Below are positions 1-12,950 of a stretch of DNA of 64,000 bases, piece after piece. The position numbers and the translations under genes are program-made. The DNA lies in the NCBI GenBank assembly GCA_036583965.1, contig JAZBQD010000001.1, positions 14,433,392 through 14,497,391 on the forward strand, written 5' to 3'. The DNA is from Prunella strophiata (taxonomy: Eukaryota > Chordata > Aves > Passeriformes > Prunellidae). The notes below the pieces were generated by a model, which was not told the origin of the DNA, searched no databases, and saw only the letters and a program-made list of their open reading frames with translations. Each line of letters opens with the position of its first letter. Position 1 is the first letter of the stretch.

Positions 1-468
1 GGGCCCTGATAACAAAGGGAAGAAGAGAATCTTGCAGGGGAGAGCTGGGGAAGGGAAATCTCTGCATCAATCTTGCTGCTCGCTGCCCTCCCTCCACTTC
101 CTCAGCAAAAATCTGTGTTACCTTTGTGGCAGAAGTGTAGTCTAACAGCAGAAGGCAGTGAAAGATGCAGAAGATGTTTCTGGCTGTTCTGCAGAGCACA
201 GTTCTGCCACAGAAGGGGAACTGGTGGGAGCTGCTGCCTCCTTGGATTTCTCAAGAAAGACACTGGAGCCACAGTGACATACTTCACCCACAGATTTTTC
301 TGCACACTGCAAGCTTTCAGCCCACTGCACATTAAGTGAGCAACTTTAAAAACCAGGAACATTAGCATTTTAAGGATCTCATCTGTTGCCTGTGGAAGTC
401 AACAACTTTCCTACTGACGGAAACCTTGATGTAGAGGACATAGCACACTCCCTTACCCCAACAACAGG

Positions 469-528
469 AAAAACTCCTTTTAAAATCCTCCAGGCAGCAA
501 AAACTCCTTTTAAAATCCTCCAGGCAGC
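469..528. repeat. perfect 30 bp tandem duplication
   Basis: The 30 bp unit at 469-498, which begins AAAAACTCCTTTTAAAATCC, is repeated without change at 499-528. Two identical adjacent copies suggest a recent slippage or duplication event inside SHTN1 intron 2. No function is implied. Confidence 0.95.
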
Positions 529-3500
529 ACGCTGTAAGGCAAAGCAGCTTTCCCTGTGCAGTGAAAGGGGAAGTTAAATGACCTATTCCACTTCACCTCG
601 AGTGCTATTTGCAGAGAGAGCTCCATTTGGACCACGGCAAGCTGACTATTCTCCTCATAACTGTGACATTTCTCTGCACAATCAGGGTCTCTAGGCTTGG
701 GTCTCTGCAGAGCAATTCCTGCTCCCAGTTGCAGTTTTCTCAATACCTTCCTTTTGCTGCTACTGTGCTTCAGAATGAAAGAAGAAGAAGAAAAGGAGAG
801 TGGGAGATTGCTGCCCTTGCTGAAATGATCAATGGAAAGCACTTTGCCTTCTGTCTTGCAATCAGAGCCATGCAAGCAGAGCTGTTACAGGTCCTTCCAA
901 AAAATACCCTAGTTTATCTTCTAAGAATTAGAAAAACTTGAGATTTTCTTTAACTACTTAAACTGTTTCAAATTTACACAAAAATAAAAACCCTATAAAC
1001 TATATTTCATAATAAAAAATACTGTCACCCTTTAAAACAAATTGACCTTACCTTTAAAACTGAAAAGTTTTAAAATCAAAATTTAGGACCTGCTCATAAA
1101 ATGCTCCACAGAAGTCTTAAAAGTTCAGAACCATCTCACTTTTCAAAAAGGCAATTTGAGGCACTAGACAATAGAATCATTAATGGACACAAGTATCACT
1201 ATTCCTAAATATCAAAAGGCAAATAGCATAACATTACTATAAAATATACTGATCACTTTCCACATTCAAGCACATGCAACTGCTGAGGAGAAACAGTTTC
1301 CATGTATTTACTAAGCTTCCCCTTTTCAGTGTTAAGGGACTAGCTCCAAACTAAAGAGTACCCTTGAATAAAAATTAAAAAGTTTGTAGCTCCTGGATTA
1401 CCAGTCAATTTTCTGGTTTTAATTTAATTAAGAGTTCCAGCTTCTCTGCAAAGCATTAAATAAGCATTTATTCTATTTTATTTAATATGTCTGGTATTAG
1501 TAATCTAATATTTATACCACCATTATCTCACTTATAAAAACCCCAACAACATTAACAGACAATATTACAGTCCTGAACTGGCTACAGGAGTCAGTGATAA
1601 CCTCCTAGCAGTAAAAATATATTACATCTGCATTTTTAGAAATTACCAGTTTAGTTGCCAAAGTTAATTTTGTGAATAACTCCATATATTCTTCATCCTT
1701 GTAGGCACAAGTTCAGAAGATTTGTCAATTCCACTCCTTTCAGATTTTAGCCTTCTAGGTAGCCAATACACAAGGCAATACTTTAATTTCTAATTTCTTG
1801 TCTATTCTCTACTAACAGGCTTTTTTTTTGCCAACTATTTTGCACATAAGCTCCTACAGACTTCAGTAAAAGGCCTTCAAAGGGCAAAAACAACAGGGAG
1901 ATTGTTCAGTCCAGATATTAAGATGCAAGAAGTTCACGTAGTAGTCATATAGTCAATTAAACCATTGCTAAGCAACACAAGACACAATTCTTTCCCATTT
2001 ACACAGATTGTGAAATGTATGCAGATTTAATGCTTGCTCTAAAATTGTGAATTTGGTGCAGTGTTCAGAAGTATCCAATGACATTTGCAGTACTCAGAGA
2101 AACAATGAGCATGTCATCAAGGCAGAATCCCTTCCCCATTCCCACTTGGTAACAAAACATATAATCCACTCCACCCGTGTGCTTTAACAGAGCAAACACC
2201 ATGAATGATGTATCAGAGATACAGTATCACACCTACTGTTTTGGATAGCTGTCTTGCTTTTTTTTTTCCCCTACTGGCAGCATGACAAAACACTGTCAAA
2301 ACCAGCGTTCAGAGTCATTTCTGTCTGATTAGCAAGTAGTCAAATATTTATTCATGATCTGACTCTGAATATGTCAGAACTGCATATTAAGTTACCCACA
2401 TTTGTGTGCAGCTGAACGTTAGTTATCCATTTTGGGGGGCTGGTATGAATGTTTTTTGTTGGCTACATCAACAAAAAAAGGTGACCTAAGAGATATAATC
2501 TGCCAATATAATTTTGGCTCCATTGTTCCTAAAAGTATTTAAAAATACTGACAAAAAATGTCGGGGAAATGCTGTCAGAGACTCCACTAGTGATCTCCAA
2601 ATTGGCAGTTTTGCAAGGCAATGAGGAAGAGACACTGTGGATCAAAGATCTTGTCTTTTGCTTCTGAATTTTCATGGTTATTAGCATCCCTTTCAAAGCA
2701 GCGCAGTGCTTTGAACAAAGTAACCCACGTAAGAGTCTATTTACTTCTTAATTTTAAGAAAAAATATGGAACAAAGAACATCAATTTTCAAAAATTAAAA
2801 TTATGTCTTAAGTTACCTGCCCATTATCCCACTAAGTTCTGTGTGTCTAGTGGAAACTAGGACAACTTCTGCACTGCACAGCTCATCTTTCAGAGCCATA
2901 CAAGCACAGCAGTGACTTAGAAAAGTATTCCACCAAGTGTACCAAAAGCACATACACACAGACTGCTATTTAATTCCTCTGTGGCACTTTCCACACACAG
3001 TCTGCAAGTCACCTGCTAAAAAAATCAACATCTCATTCTCCTGTCCACGCAATTACTGTGACCACAATTGATACAGAGGAAGCCATTTGCTGACATTCAC
3101 AGTGACAGACAGTGGCAGAAACAGGAACAGAAGTCACCCACAACTTCCCAGACCCACAGGCAGAGAAAGTCTGTGCTCCATTTTTCCACCAGCAGGTTTG
3201 ATCCTGCAAAGCACAAACTAACATGCAAAGCAAGAGATGCTAAGGACATTTAGGATTACTCTTCCCTGCCATAACACAAGGAATAATTTCTTCTAGCATT
3301 GGCACTGGAAGCAAATGTAACCATGAACTCTGGATCAGTAGAATTTTTTCTTTTTTTTTTTTTTTTTTTGGAAGAAATGCACTTAGAGCCTCACACTGAA
3401 CCACTTGAGTCCAAGCACTTGAACAATGAACCATGACTGCTTACACAAGCACACCAATTTGCAGGATGGAGTTTTTGGAGGGACAAAACTTGCATAACAA

Positions 3501-4930
3501 CTGAAAATCCAGCCCTGAGCACGTGTTTAACTGATTTGCTCAGCTGGGAATGTAATCCCCATACACTCAGGCTTGGGGGATTTTTGGGTGTTATGCAAGA
3601 ATTCTGAAAAAGTTCAAAGCAGCCTCCAGATGAAACAGCTAGAGATATGCAGCTGTAGGAAAGAAGCCTTGTGAGAGAGAAGAGCAAGGAGGCAAGAAGA
3701 GCAGAATGGAAAAAAAAACCTCAGAACATCTCATTCCATCTCAATCTCAGAAATAAAATTTTTCATTGAAATTCCCTTTGAAGAAAAAAAAACTAAATAA
3801 AAATGGAACTCAAGGGAAGTCTCCCTATTCCTCCCTTCCAAGCTAAACAAAGCTTTGCTGAAGAAACACCAAAGCTGATATGACTTGGGTTCAGGGCAAA
3901 GCTGGGGAGCCTGGTTTTGATGGGGTGTACACATGTCCTGGCATGGCACTCCCCACATGTGACAGAAGCCAACAGCCAGCATGGGACAAACTAAAGGAAA
4001 AGAGCAGAGCAGGATGATGAAATCCCTCCCAGGCTGCAGATGGTTTGGAGACTGCAAGAGAAACCTGCCCAGGTGTTAAACATGCTCCTACATGCCTCCC
4101 TTTGTGCTGTCACAGACAGCATTCTGGGCTGGATGGAGTCTTGGTCTAAGTCAGTTTTATTCTCACTTTCTTCTGAGTATTTCTTCCAAACAGCAAAGAC
4201 AGAGGACAGATTTTCTGGGATATCTGAGATGTTGGTGAAGGACAGCAGAACAGGAATGCAGCAACAACCAAAGTGTAAATGACAAGGAGGTCAGAGGATA
4301 GGAGGGAATGAAGCACAGTATGCTGACCTCAGTAGAAATACCCATAATCTTTGCTGAATCATAAGGGAACATAAGTATCAAATTTCCTTCAACAATAAGA
4401 AAAGAGTTAAAAACAAAGTCTTCTCAATATAACCTTGAATTGAAACATTTGTAACTAAAAATGACCAATCCAAAATTATTTCAGAAGAAGCTGAATTAAA
4501 CCTACATGTCTTGGCAGCTAACAGGGATTTAAAAACTAACAGATTTCTTACATCTTCAGCTGACTCATACTGGAGAAAGGAGAGTTTTGCTTACAATGCA
4601 GTGTAGCACTGACTACCCTGCATTACTCCCTACCTTCAGAAATCATATTCCTACATTATGAATGTTCAGAAGCTGAGGGAAGTTGTTCTCTTTCTTTTCT
4701 TTTCAGTAATTAAGTCCCCTGTGCAAATGAAGTCGTAATAAAACAAGACTCAGATCAAAGAGAAACAATTTTATCTGAACATGTGACTTGGTCTATGCTC
4801 CCACTGTTATCACAGGCAAACCTGGTAAAGCAGCAATATAATATATTTACAGGAAATTTTCTGGAGTGGGACAGCCACTTGTGAGAGTTGCATTCATTAC
4901 TCCATAAAACATATAGGTACAAGCAATACT

Positions 4931-4932
<2 letters not shown>

Positions 4933-5006
<74 letters not shown>
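4933..5006. repeat. (ATT)n microsatellite
   Basis: An uninterrupted run of about 24 ATT units, 74 bp long, lies about 100 bp downstream in gene sense of the SHTN1 exon 2 splice donor. Its length and purity suggest it is polymorphic. Confidence 0.98.
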
Positions 5007-5108
5007 GTAACAGTGAACTCAAAAAAGCAGTCAACAATCTGCCACAGTCCACAAGGTATTGTGGTATTTAGCATTTCAGTATTAAATGAATAATTGATTC
5101 ATACAAAC

Positions 5109-5161
5109 CTCTTCCTTTGTTTTCTTATTTTCTGCTCTAAGCTCTTCATATTCGCCAATAG
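5109..5161 (-). CDS. SHTN1: SHTN1 (shootin-1) coding exon 2
   Basis: Read on the minus strand, this 53 nt exon completes the split alanine codon left by exon 1 and then encodes IGEYEELRAENKKTKEE. That closely matches shootin-1 residues just after the N-terminal 19 residues (human IGEYEDLRAENQKTKE). The acceptor is a long pyrimidine tract ending TTGTGTAG just above 5161, with a branch-like TTAAC upstream. The donor is GAG|GTTTGT at 5109/5108. The exon ends in phase 0. This is the start of the coiled-coil region. In the family, shootin-1 links the L1-CAM adhesion receptor to flowing actin in growth cones and helps set neuronal polarity. It is too short to stand out as an open frame, so the call rests on protein similarity plus both splice sites. 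Confidence 0.9.
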
Positions 5162-8100
5162 CTACACAAGGAAAAAAAAAAGTTAATACAGCAGTACTTC
5201 TTCCCAAATTAAATGTCCATTTGATTAAATTGAAAACTCTTCTGTTTGTCTACAGACTTCTTAAATAACATGGGTCATAAACTTCATTAATAGCTTATTA
5301 ATATCCTATGAACTGGATAGCCTTCTAGAATTGAAGCAATTAGGAAGTGTCTGAAAAAGATGGTAGCTCCCAAAACAATCAATTTTTGATCAATGTAGAG
5401 TTAAACAATCTTATTGATTGAGTTCAAAAATTACAAGGTGGATATACTGGTTTGCAGTGACCATTTTAAACCCACACTGGCTCAGGTTACAGATCAATCC
5501 TAGAAAGAATGGTTGGTGCAGTATATGGGTACCTGCAGAGTGGCTGATCCGTGCACCAGGGTCTCCCATCCATCCCTTTATTTTGTCCTCACTTCTCCTT
5601 ATGTACCCAAAATTCCTACCCACCACCCATGCCCAAGAAGCAGGAAAAGAAAAAAAAACAACAAAAAACCAACAGGTAGATCAAAAAACAAGAAACCACA
5701 CTGGTGAAACAACACACTTCCACACTGGTGAAACAACACACTTCCTACACAGGAGCACAAAGAGGCTGTGCCTCTTGGTCACTGCCCCACTGCCAAGCTA
5801 TTCCCTGTTCCCTTCAGGAAAATAACTTCTACCATTCAGATGCAAGAAAAGGAATGCAAACTGTACCAACAGATGCAATTCAAGTTTCTTCATACTTGAA
5901 AACTGCTTGTGTTCACTTGCCTTTAATGCAAAGTCATTCTTGACATTCAATACTTTACAAATAACTGAAAAATGTAAATACAGATTTGCTCCACCCCTGA
6001 CAGCTCTCTTCACATGCTCCATGAACAGAGAACTCTGAATCATTAGCCCTGAAGGAGAAAATAACAGAATATTCTGGGCTATAGCTCTTAACCCACCCAA
6101 AATGTATTCTCAGCCAACTCTGCTCTTTCTTACAGCAAAAGAGTAAAACCCCAAAATAACCAATATGAGTGAACACAGCATGTTCCCTCACAACAATGAC
6201 CTCACTTATTCACCAACTACTCACTGCACAGCTCAGCTGGCCAGAAGGGACACTCCTGGAAACAGATCAATACCCTTTATCAGTATTAAACAGGTAACTT
6301 TGTATGCAGAAGGTCCTTCAATTATAACTTAGTCTTTTGTTTTTCACTTGTGAACTGTGTCTCCTGAACCTGAATTTGCTAACAAAATCTAAGTATTATC
6401 TAAATTAGATGTTTTAAATATTAGGTACTTACTATGGCTAAATAGTAAAAAGTTTTATACTTCAAATATACTTTTATAATAAAATAGTTTCATTACTAAA
6501 ACAAGGCCATAAGGATAAAAGCATATAATGACTATAATTCACAATGAACAACAGGAAAGACACCTTCATTTACACAGAGTGAGGTGGTGACTCTTCCTAC
6601 TCTTTTTATTAAAAACTTAATCAACCCCTTTCCTAAATCTGCATATTTAAAAAAAAAAAATTACAGAAGAAAACCCCAAACTTTAAAAATGCTACATGCA
6701 TATACTTCAGTATTTATACTGCAAACCAGGGTGGCCTTCAAGTCGATTGAGACCCATTCCATGCCAAATCAATAAGTAATGCTACTTCAGGATTCAAAAT
6801 CTACTTATTTATTAAAAAAATAAGTAGAGCTGTCTAAGGAAGCAAGTGTCACTCCACTGTTTTTGCTGCCATACCATGGACCAGGCATGTCTTTACTGGT
6901 ACAGGCAGGAGAAAGAGCTGATAGTGCAAGAAGTCCTCTGCTCCAGGTGAAACAAGCTATCCCAATTAAGTCATATTTTGTTGGAAGAAGTAAACTAACA
7001 CCTCTTGGTTACTTCTACTTAGCTTCCTGGATATATCATTAGAGACAGAATTACCCCTGTCAGCATCAGAAGCTTTAATGGAATTGCTGCCACCACATTG
7101 CTCCTCCCAGTGTACATGGAACAGGAAAAATCAGGCCAAGAATGCTGTGAAAACTCTCTACCATCAATGGCCTCCTACATGTACAGCATACACAAGACTG
7201 TGAAGTGCTGTCAAAAGGATACAAAAAAGCCAAAAGGGATCAATTTTTCCCTTGCTCACCATTTTAGGCTCAAAGATCCCTTCTGCTAAATCAAACTCAT
7301 CAGTATTTCAACAGGATGCAGTAAGGCACCAGCCACGTGCAAACTATTTTCAAATAATGCCTGGATGGCATTTTCATCACCTCCTTCTGTTAAGGGGAAT
7401 CTATGGGACAGAACTACACTCAGCACTTTACAATGACTCCAAATCTTGACTCACAGTACACAAACCTATTATCAGGCCTAAAGCTTACATGGGCAAACCA
7501 AACTTTTGGTCAGACTTGGTCAGTTGCGTTTGCTGAAACTGACACAGCTCAATTACCTTACAGTTCTTTAAAAAATAAATAAAAATCACCCGGGTAAGTA
7601 CACAAAGATAAGTGTTAGGTACAAATACTGTAAGTCAGCTCCTGCATCTGTGTTCCCATATGCCTTGATTTTACTCAAAGCTGTGAAAGTGTGTACAAGT
7701 AAATTTAATTAAACCACGAATTTGCATCTTGCAGTCTTACAGCTGCCTTGAAAAAACAGGGCAGGAAAACTAAACACACCACTGCCTGATAAAGACCAAC
7801 CACTAAGTTCACACCAAAAGATTTGCCTTCACAAGTTTCTGAAAGAAAAGATAGTGCTCAACACAAGAAACTGAAGTGGAGAAAACATCTGAACTCTAAT
7901 ACATTCAAGCAGGATGGGTTCTGCTGAGGAATGATGGCTGCTGTGTATTAAGATATACACACAGGTACATGGGGAAAAACCAAATTATAGAGCAGGTGAC
8001 TATAGAAGAGAAGACAGCAGCCAAGAAGGTGTCCTAAGAAATTCCTCTGGCCATAAAAATTACCCGTCTGCCACAAAGTAGAATGAATTTGTCAAACCAC

Positions 8101-11100
8101 ATTAAGAGCTTGTCAATAGCATACATTAAAAAGTACTGCTCTAAGATATTGCTGTCAGATTGGCAGTCTAGTCTGTTCCTAAGAAGATACAAATAAAATG
8201 TTCCCTTATTCAAAGGTGCTGACATTATAAGAAAAAGTTTTAAGCGATCAAATAGATCATACTATAAAAAAAGTATACAGAGCCATAGTGCCTGGGACTA
8301 GAGACTGGAAATCATCACACTTCATCAAATCCAGCCAACAAACACAGAGCAAAGTTAGACCTTTCAAAAATGAAGAAAAAATCCAGGCAATATAAATACC
8401 TTTAGCATATGTGTGGTTAGCAGCAGTTGTTCACCAGTGTAATTTAGCAAAGTGACCAGAAATGTGGCTGTGACAATACTGAAGTGTAATTTTACCCAGT
8501 TTATAACACCAGACACTTTGATCACTGACTCCTGTTTTCAACTGAACAAAAAAGGGACTATTGCAAAAGATGACTCTGTCTTTAAGGGCAAGGTACCAGC
8601 AGTGCCAATAAAACCAAAGACAAACAAGGCAATCTTCCAGGCAGGTAATCAACTACTGTAATGATTCAGCTGTTAGTCAAGTTTGCGACCATTCCTTAGG
8701 TTCTAAAACCAAACACTGATAACACAAAGTTTTGCCAAACTGCTTTCTGTTTTTAAGTCTTACCCATAGAATTATAAGGGCCAGTTGAATAGAAGTGTGC
8801 ACCCCTGGAAACAGCACTTAAAGTATGGTGAAGTAATAGTAATATTTATGGTGAAACTGCTTTATTAAACCATGACATTTCAAAAAACTATTTGAGGATT
8901 AAAACTCAAGCAACACTTTGAAGTCCAAAATATCATCAATACAGAGATCTTGTTTCTTCATGATGCTCACCTTAAACTTAGTAATGGAGCAAGCTGAAGA
9001 ATGATCAGTATCAGGTATCTGAGGCTGACACACAGGACTTGGAAAATTCAGCATGGGTGAGAGATAAGAGTATCTTGCACACAGACAGCTTCAGTGTCCT
9101 TGCTGCTGCTCAGAGCTTTGCCAAACAGCCAAGCAAACTTGCCCAAGCCCCAGAGAGCTTCACAGCTGCCACAGAGAATTGAGTGGGCAGCTACAGAACA
9201 CCAGCCTCAGGTTCAGTCTCCCGACCTTGGTGAGGAGAAGGAGAAGCAGCAGTTGCAATGTGACAGCAGCCAGCCACAGACGCTGCTGCCTGCCTTCCCT
9301 CCACCCACGGCACCACTGCTCAGACATTTCATTTACCTGGTGCCAGGCAAGCCTCAAGAACAGAAAAACACATCCTGCAAAAGAAACCAAGCCAATGGCT
9401 ACTGAATGAATGTTTTCTGAATCCTTGCCAAACCCATTTGCATTTTACAGAAATCTGACTACACATCAGAGTGTTACAAAAACCTGAAGCCATACACCAC
9501 TCTGAACAAAATAAAAGTAGGACAAGTCTGTGTACCCATTACCCCAATATTCAGATCCAGGAGATCCTTCCACCAACTGCATTTATTTCCAAACTAATAC
9601 TGTTATCTGCATTTGGAAGCAATAAACAAGAAAATTAAAAGACTCTGTTCAACAGACCATCCTAAAATTACTTGATGGAAGTTAGCAGTATCTAAAATAG
9701 TCTTGTTTTGTTATCAATAACAACAGAGGGGACACTATCTATTCCAAATTACAGTAGATAAAGAGTTAGCAAATTTACTTATCTACAGTAAATGTATTTT
9801 ATTTTTCTATTAGAATAATTTCATTTATCTCATTACCTTTTCACTGCTTGGTTTTTTCACTCTAGGTACCAGACTCGTCAGTTAACACAACTACTGATTT
9901 AACTACGTGTGCTACCATATTTTTTGCATAGTTTTAGATGTAAAGCAGAAGAGTATTTTAATTTTTTTCCCCACTGGCTAACTTTTTGCCTCCATGAAAC
10001 AACTTTCTCACCAGCCACATAATCACAAAAGTGTATGTTAACCTAACAACAACACTAAAACTTCTGTGTTTAAGGAGGAACAGAGCCTTACAGGACTGGG
10101 TCTGCCAAGTACAGCTTCTGTTTCAACAGCTCAGGTGGATCTGGGACAGCCAGTCCTCAAGTTACAGTAACTTTCCCTTGAACTAATTCCTCTAGTCCTG
10201 TAAAATTTCCTTAGACATTAAAGGGTATCCAGCATACTGGAGGAGATTTTCAGAGAGAACTGAAGCCCTACTCTAAACAATTTCAACAGGCTCAGTTTTC
10301 TCTAAAGAGTAACACAAACTTGTCTTTTTTGCAACTGATTATTGTCATTTTAACAAATCCTCTCTTGGAGGCAACAGTACTGGAGGGAAGCAGTTAGACA
10401 GCAAGAGAACCAAATTTTAGCCTTATTTTTTGGTCTCAGATTACCTAGACACTCAGCTGTAAGATTATCATTTTACACCTAATGAATCCTTCCAAGGCAG
10501 AATCTATCTTGTGCTGATGGTAATCGTGAATTTCCAGAGCTGAGCATACAGGAAAAACCCAAAAAGTGACAAAGCAGGTCATAAACAGTCCATTAATATT
10601 CAAATGAAAATTGGTTAGGAAAAACATCTGCTATACAGCAAAAGTGATGGAGCACAATTAGGGTCGGAATAAATGACAGAAAAATGGGCACTGATCACAC
10701 CCCTGTAATTTCACTCTTTTACACAACTTTGTCCAATAGCCCCTTTCCAATTTGCCCCTCCCAAGCTCGAAGGAGACCACGAGAGCTCAGTTGTGGGAAT
10801 TGCCAGATGTGAATTCCAGCGTGGCTCCTTCACACCTCCTGCACATGCAGCTGTGGCACAGGAGGCAGCACCGACCGCTTGGTGCACAGGAGGATGTTCA
10901 CAATTCAAACAGATCCTCAAATATTTGAATGTGCCCACCTGACTAACTAAGGCTGCAGCTTTGCTGGATCAACCTGGCTCAGGGACAGACTGACCACAGG
11001 GGAGTTTAAAATGGCCCATGAGCACCCCAACTCTTTTCCATGTGCCTTCGTGCAGAGGATTAATTATTACAGTGTTCTGGTTTCTGGGTCAGACTATGCA

Positions 11101-11891
11101 CTCATGAAACTGAACATGCTGAAATTCTGGCCTTTCTTCTAAAGCACCGAAAGTGACACACACGGCACCAAACCAGCCCAGGATGGAACTACTAAAGCGC
11201 TACAGAAACCGACAGCACATCAGGACAGCCCTGAGCTCTCAGCGGGAAGTTCGCTCGCTGATGGGGACTGGGACGGCAGGAGTTCGATGGGTCGGGCTGG
11301 GATCGGACCCCTGCAGCACGGAGCGGGGACGGGACACGCTGACAGCTTAGCACGGCCTGGCTCAGCTCCACGTGAGGCTAAGCTCCTGGCAGAGACAGCG
11401 AGGCGGACTGACTGTCACCCCGGGAGCTGTCCGGTCCTGCGGGCTCCGAGCTGCCCGCCGGGCCGAGGCACCGCGGCCCATGTGCGGCACCACCGCCATC
11501 GGCCCCCGCGACGGCCGAGCCGCTCCGCCAGCAGCGCTGCAAAAGCCCTGTGGGACCATCGAGTCCAATCCCATGCTCAGCCAGAGCGGGCACCTGCGGG
11601 GCGGCGAGGCAGCCGCGGCGGGCGCCCACACGGGGAAGAGCCAACACGTTCCACTCCCCGGCTTTATTTCATTAAGGCTTTTATTATTTCCCTCCGCATG
11701 GGCATGAGCGAGGGGCCTGGGAGCGGGGCCGGGGGACGCCCAGGCCGCGCCCGCCCCGCCGCGCCCCGTCCCCCGGCGGGCGCGGAGCCCTCGCCCCGCG
11801 GCGGCCGCGCTCCCGCCGGCCGAGCCGGGCCCGCGGCGGAGCGGGGGGAGCCGCTTTCTCCAGCGCCGGAGGCGGCGCCGCCCGCCCCTAC
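5162..11891 (-). other. SHTN1: SHTN1 intron 1
   Basis: A 6,730 bp intron with GT at its 5' end (11891-11890) and AG at its 3' end (5163-5162). The sequence is mostly AT-rich, with no recognisable coding exon. It holds a perfect 24 bp tandem duplication at 5697-5744 and many scattered A/T runs. The part above about 11.2 kb merges into the CpG island of the first exon. I see no recognisable transposon inside it. Confidence 0.85.
5697..5744. repeat. perfect 24 bp tandem duplication
   Basis: The unit CACACTGGTGAAACAACACA plus CTTC occupies 5697-5720 and is repeated identically at 5721-5744. It lies in SHTN1 intron 1 with no coding meaning. Confidence 0.95.
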
Positions 11892-12230
11892 CTTGGTCCT
11901 TCAGGCTGGCGAGGAGCTCCAGCTGCTTCTCCTCGTCGGAGCTGTTCATCCTGCCCCGCCGCCGCCGCCACGGGCCGGCGGCTGCCCCGCTGCGCTGCGC
12001 CCCGGCGAGCGCGGCTTCACCTGGCGGCGGGCGGGCGGCGGCGGCCGCAGCCCCGGGGCGCGGCGGGCGCGGCGAGCGGCCCGGCCCGCTCCGCTCTGCA
12101 CATGCCCAGACTCCCGCGGCGCCACAGTGAGCATGTGCGGGTGCGGGCACGGCGGGCCCGGCCCGGCAGCTCCCGCCTGATCGGCTCGGCCGGAATGGAC
12201 TTCTGAGGGCATCGAGCCCTACCTGTGGCC
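11230..12230 (-). promoter_or_regulatory. SHTN1: CpG island and promoter region of SHTN1
   Basis: GC content and CpG density rise sharply from about 11.23 kb, peak at about 11.7-12.1 kb and fall at the border with a CR1 element near 12.18 kb. The island contains the first coding exon and the 5' end of intron 1, and includes runs such as GGCGGCGGCCGC. No TATA box is evident on the minus strand upstream of the start codon, which fits a dispersed CpG-island promoter. The exact transcription start cannot be placed. Long open frames on both strands here follow from GC content and are not genes. Confidence 0.75.
11892..11949 (-). CDS. SHTN1: SHTN1 (shootin-1) coding exon 1
   Basis: On the minus strand the ATG at 11949-11947 opens MNSSDEEKQLELLASLKDQ, nearly identical to the vertebrate shootin-1 N terminus (human MNSSDEEKQLQLITSLKEQ). 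It is followed by one further base and a donor, CAAG|GTAGGG. Exon 2 at 5109-5161 continues in the right phase, restoring an alanine codon across the junction. The start is chosen by family agreement; the context CAGG-ATG-A has a favourable A at -3. The frame stays open upstream, but the first residue of that longer frame is a GTG, so an extension is not supported. Together the two exons give the first 37 residues of the protein. The remainder lies before the window. Confidence 0.92.
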
Positions 12231-12950
12231 GAACACATCCGTGTCAGCCGCATCATGGCACCGAGCGCCACGTTCGGACTTTGTTTGAGCACCTCCAGGG
12301 GATGGTGACTCCACCGCATCCCTGGGCAGCCCATTCCAATGTCTAATGACCCTTTCTGTGAAGAAATTCTTCCTAATGTCCAACCTAAGCCTCCCCTGCC
12401 TTAAGACTGTGCCCCCTTGCCCTGTTGCTGGTTTCCTGGGAGCAGAACCTGACCCCCATCTGGCTCCAACCTGTCTTCAGGGAATTGTAGAATGAGAAGT
12501 TCTCCCTGGAGCATCGTCCAGGCTGAATACCCCCTTCTCCTCATAGGACATCTGCTCCAGACCCTGCACCAGCTTTGTTGCCCTTCCCTGGACTTCAGCA
12601 CCTCGTTGTCCTTCCTGATTTGAGGGGCTCAGAACTGGACACAGCACTCGAGGTGTGGCCTCACCAGTGCCGAGTACAAGGGAAGCATCTCTTCCCTGGT
12701 CCAGCTGCCACACTGTTCCTGATACAGACCAAGATTCCTCCTTGGCTGCTGAGCAGCTCCCCCAGGTCCATTTCCACCGGGCTGCTGCCAGCTGCTCTTC
12801 CCCATCGTGTACTGCTGCAGGGCTTGGTGTGGCCAAAGTGCAGCACTCTGCCCTTGGCCTTGCTGAACCTGGTGCTGTGGTCTTGGCCCATCGATCCAGC
12901 CTGTCCAGGTCCTGCTGCAGACCCCAGGCAGGGTCCTCCCACAGCGTCAG
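12178..12950 (-). mobile_element. CR1 LINE fragment, 3' end, 5'-truncated
   Basis: Read on the plus strand this is the familiar antisense of a CR1 retrotransposon: segments such as GAAGAAATTCTTCCTAATGT at about 12361, CCAGCTTTGTTGCCCTTCCC at about 12566 and GATCCAGCCTGTCCAGGTCC at about 12893. The element's sense strand is therefore minus, with its 3' end near 12.18 kb, about 230 bp upstream of the SHTN1 start codon and in the same orientation as that gene. It covers part of the reverse-transcriptase 3' region and the 3' UTR, contains many stops and is dead. The octamer tail expected at the 3' end is not recognisable; the terminal bases have become CG-rich like the adjoining island. Confidence 0.9.

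Larger units (their letters stand above)
1..5108 (-). other. SHTN1: SHTN1 intron 2, 5' part (continues past the window start)
   Basis: AT-rich non-coding sequence downstream, in gene sense, of SHTN1 exon 2. I looked on the minus strand for the next shootin-1 exon, whose human counterpart begins near CDKIRQERDE, and did not find it, so the intron must run out of the window. It contains a perfect 30 bp tandem duplication at 469-528, poly(T) at about 3351-3369 and an ATT microsatellite at 4933-5006. Short open frames here show no family resemblance and overlap each other on both strands. Confidence 0.7.

Noticed and set aside
11950..12150. N-terminal extension of SHTN1 through the open frame upstream of its ATG
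   Set aside because: The upstream frame begins with GTG, not ATG, and no in-frame ATG lies upstream of the family start. The openness is due to GC-rich DNA without stops.
11287..12180. 297-codon plus-strand frame over the SHTN1 promoter
   Set aside because: It covers CpG-island sequence and runs antisense to SHTN1 exon 1. No recognisable domain or conserved N terminus.
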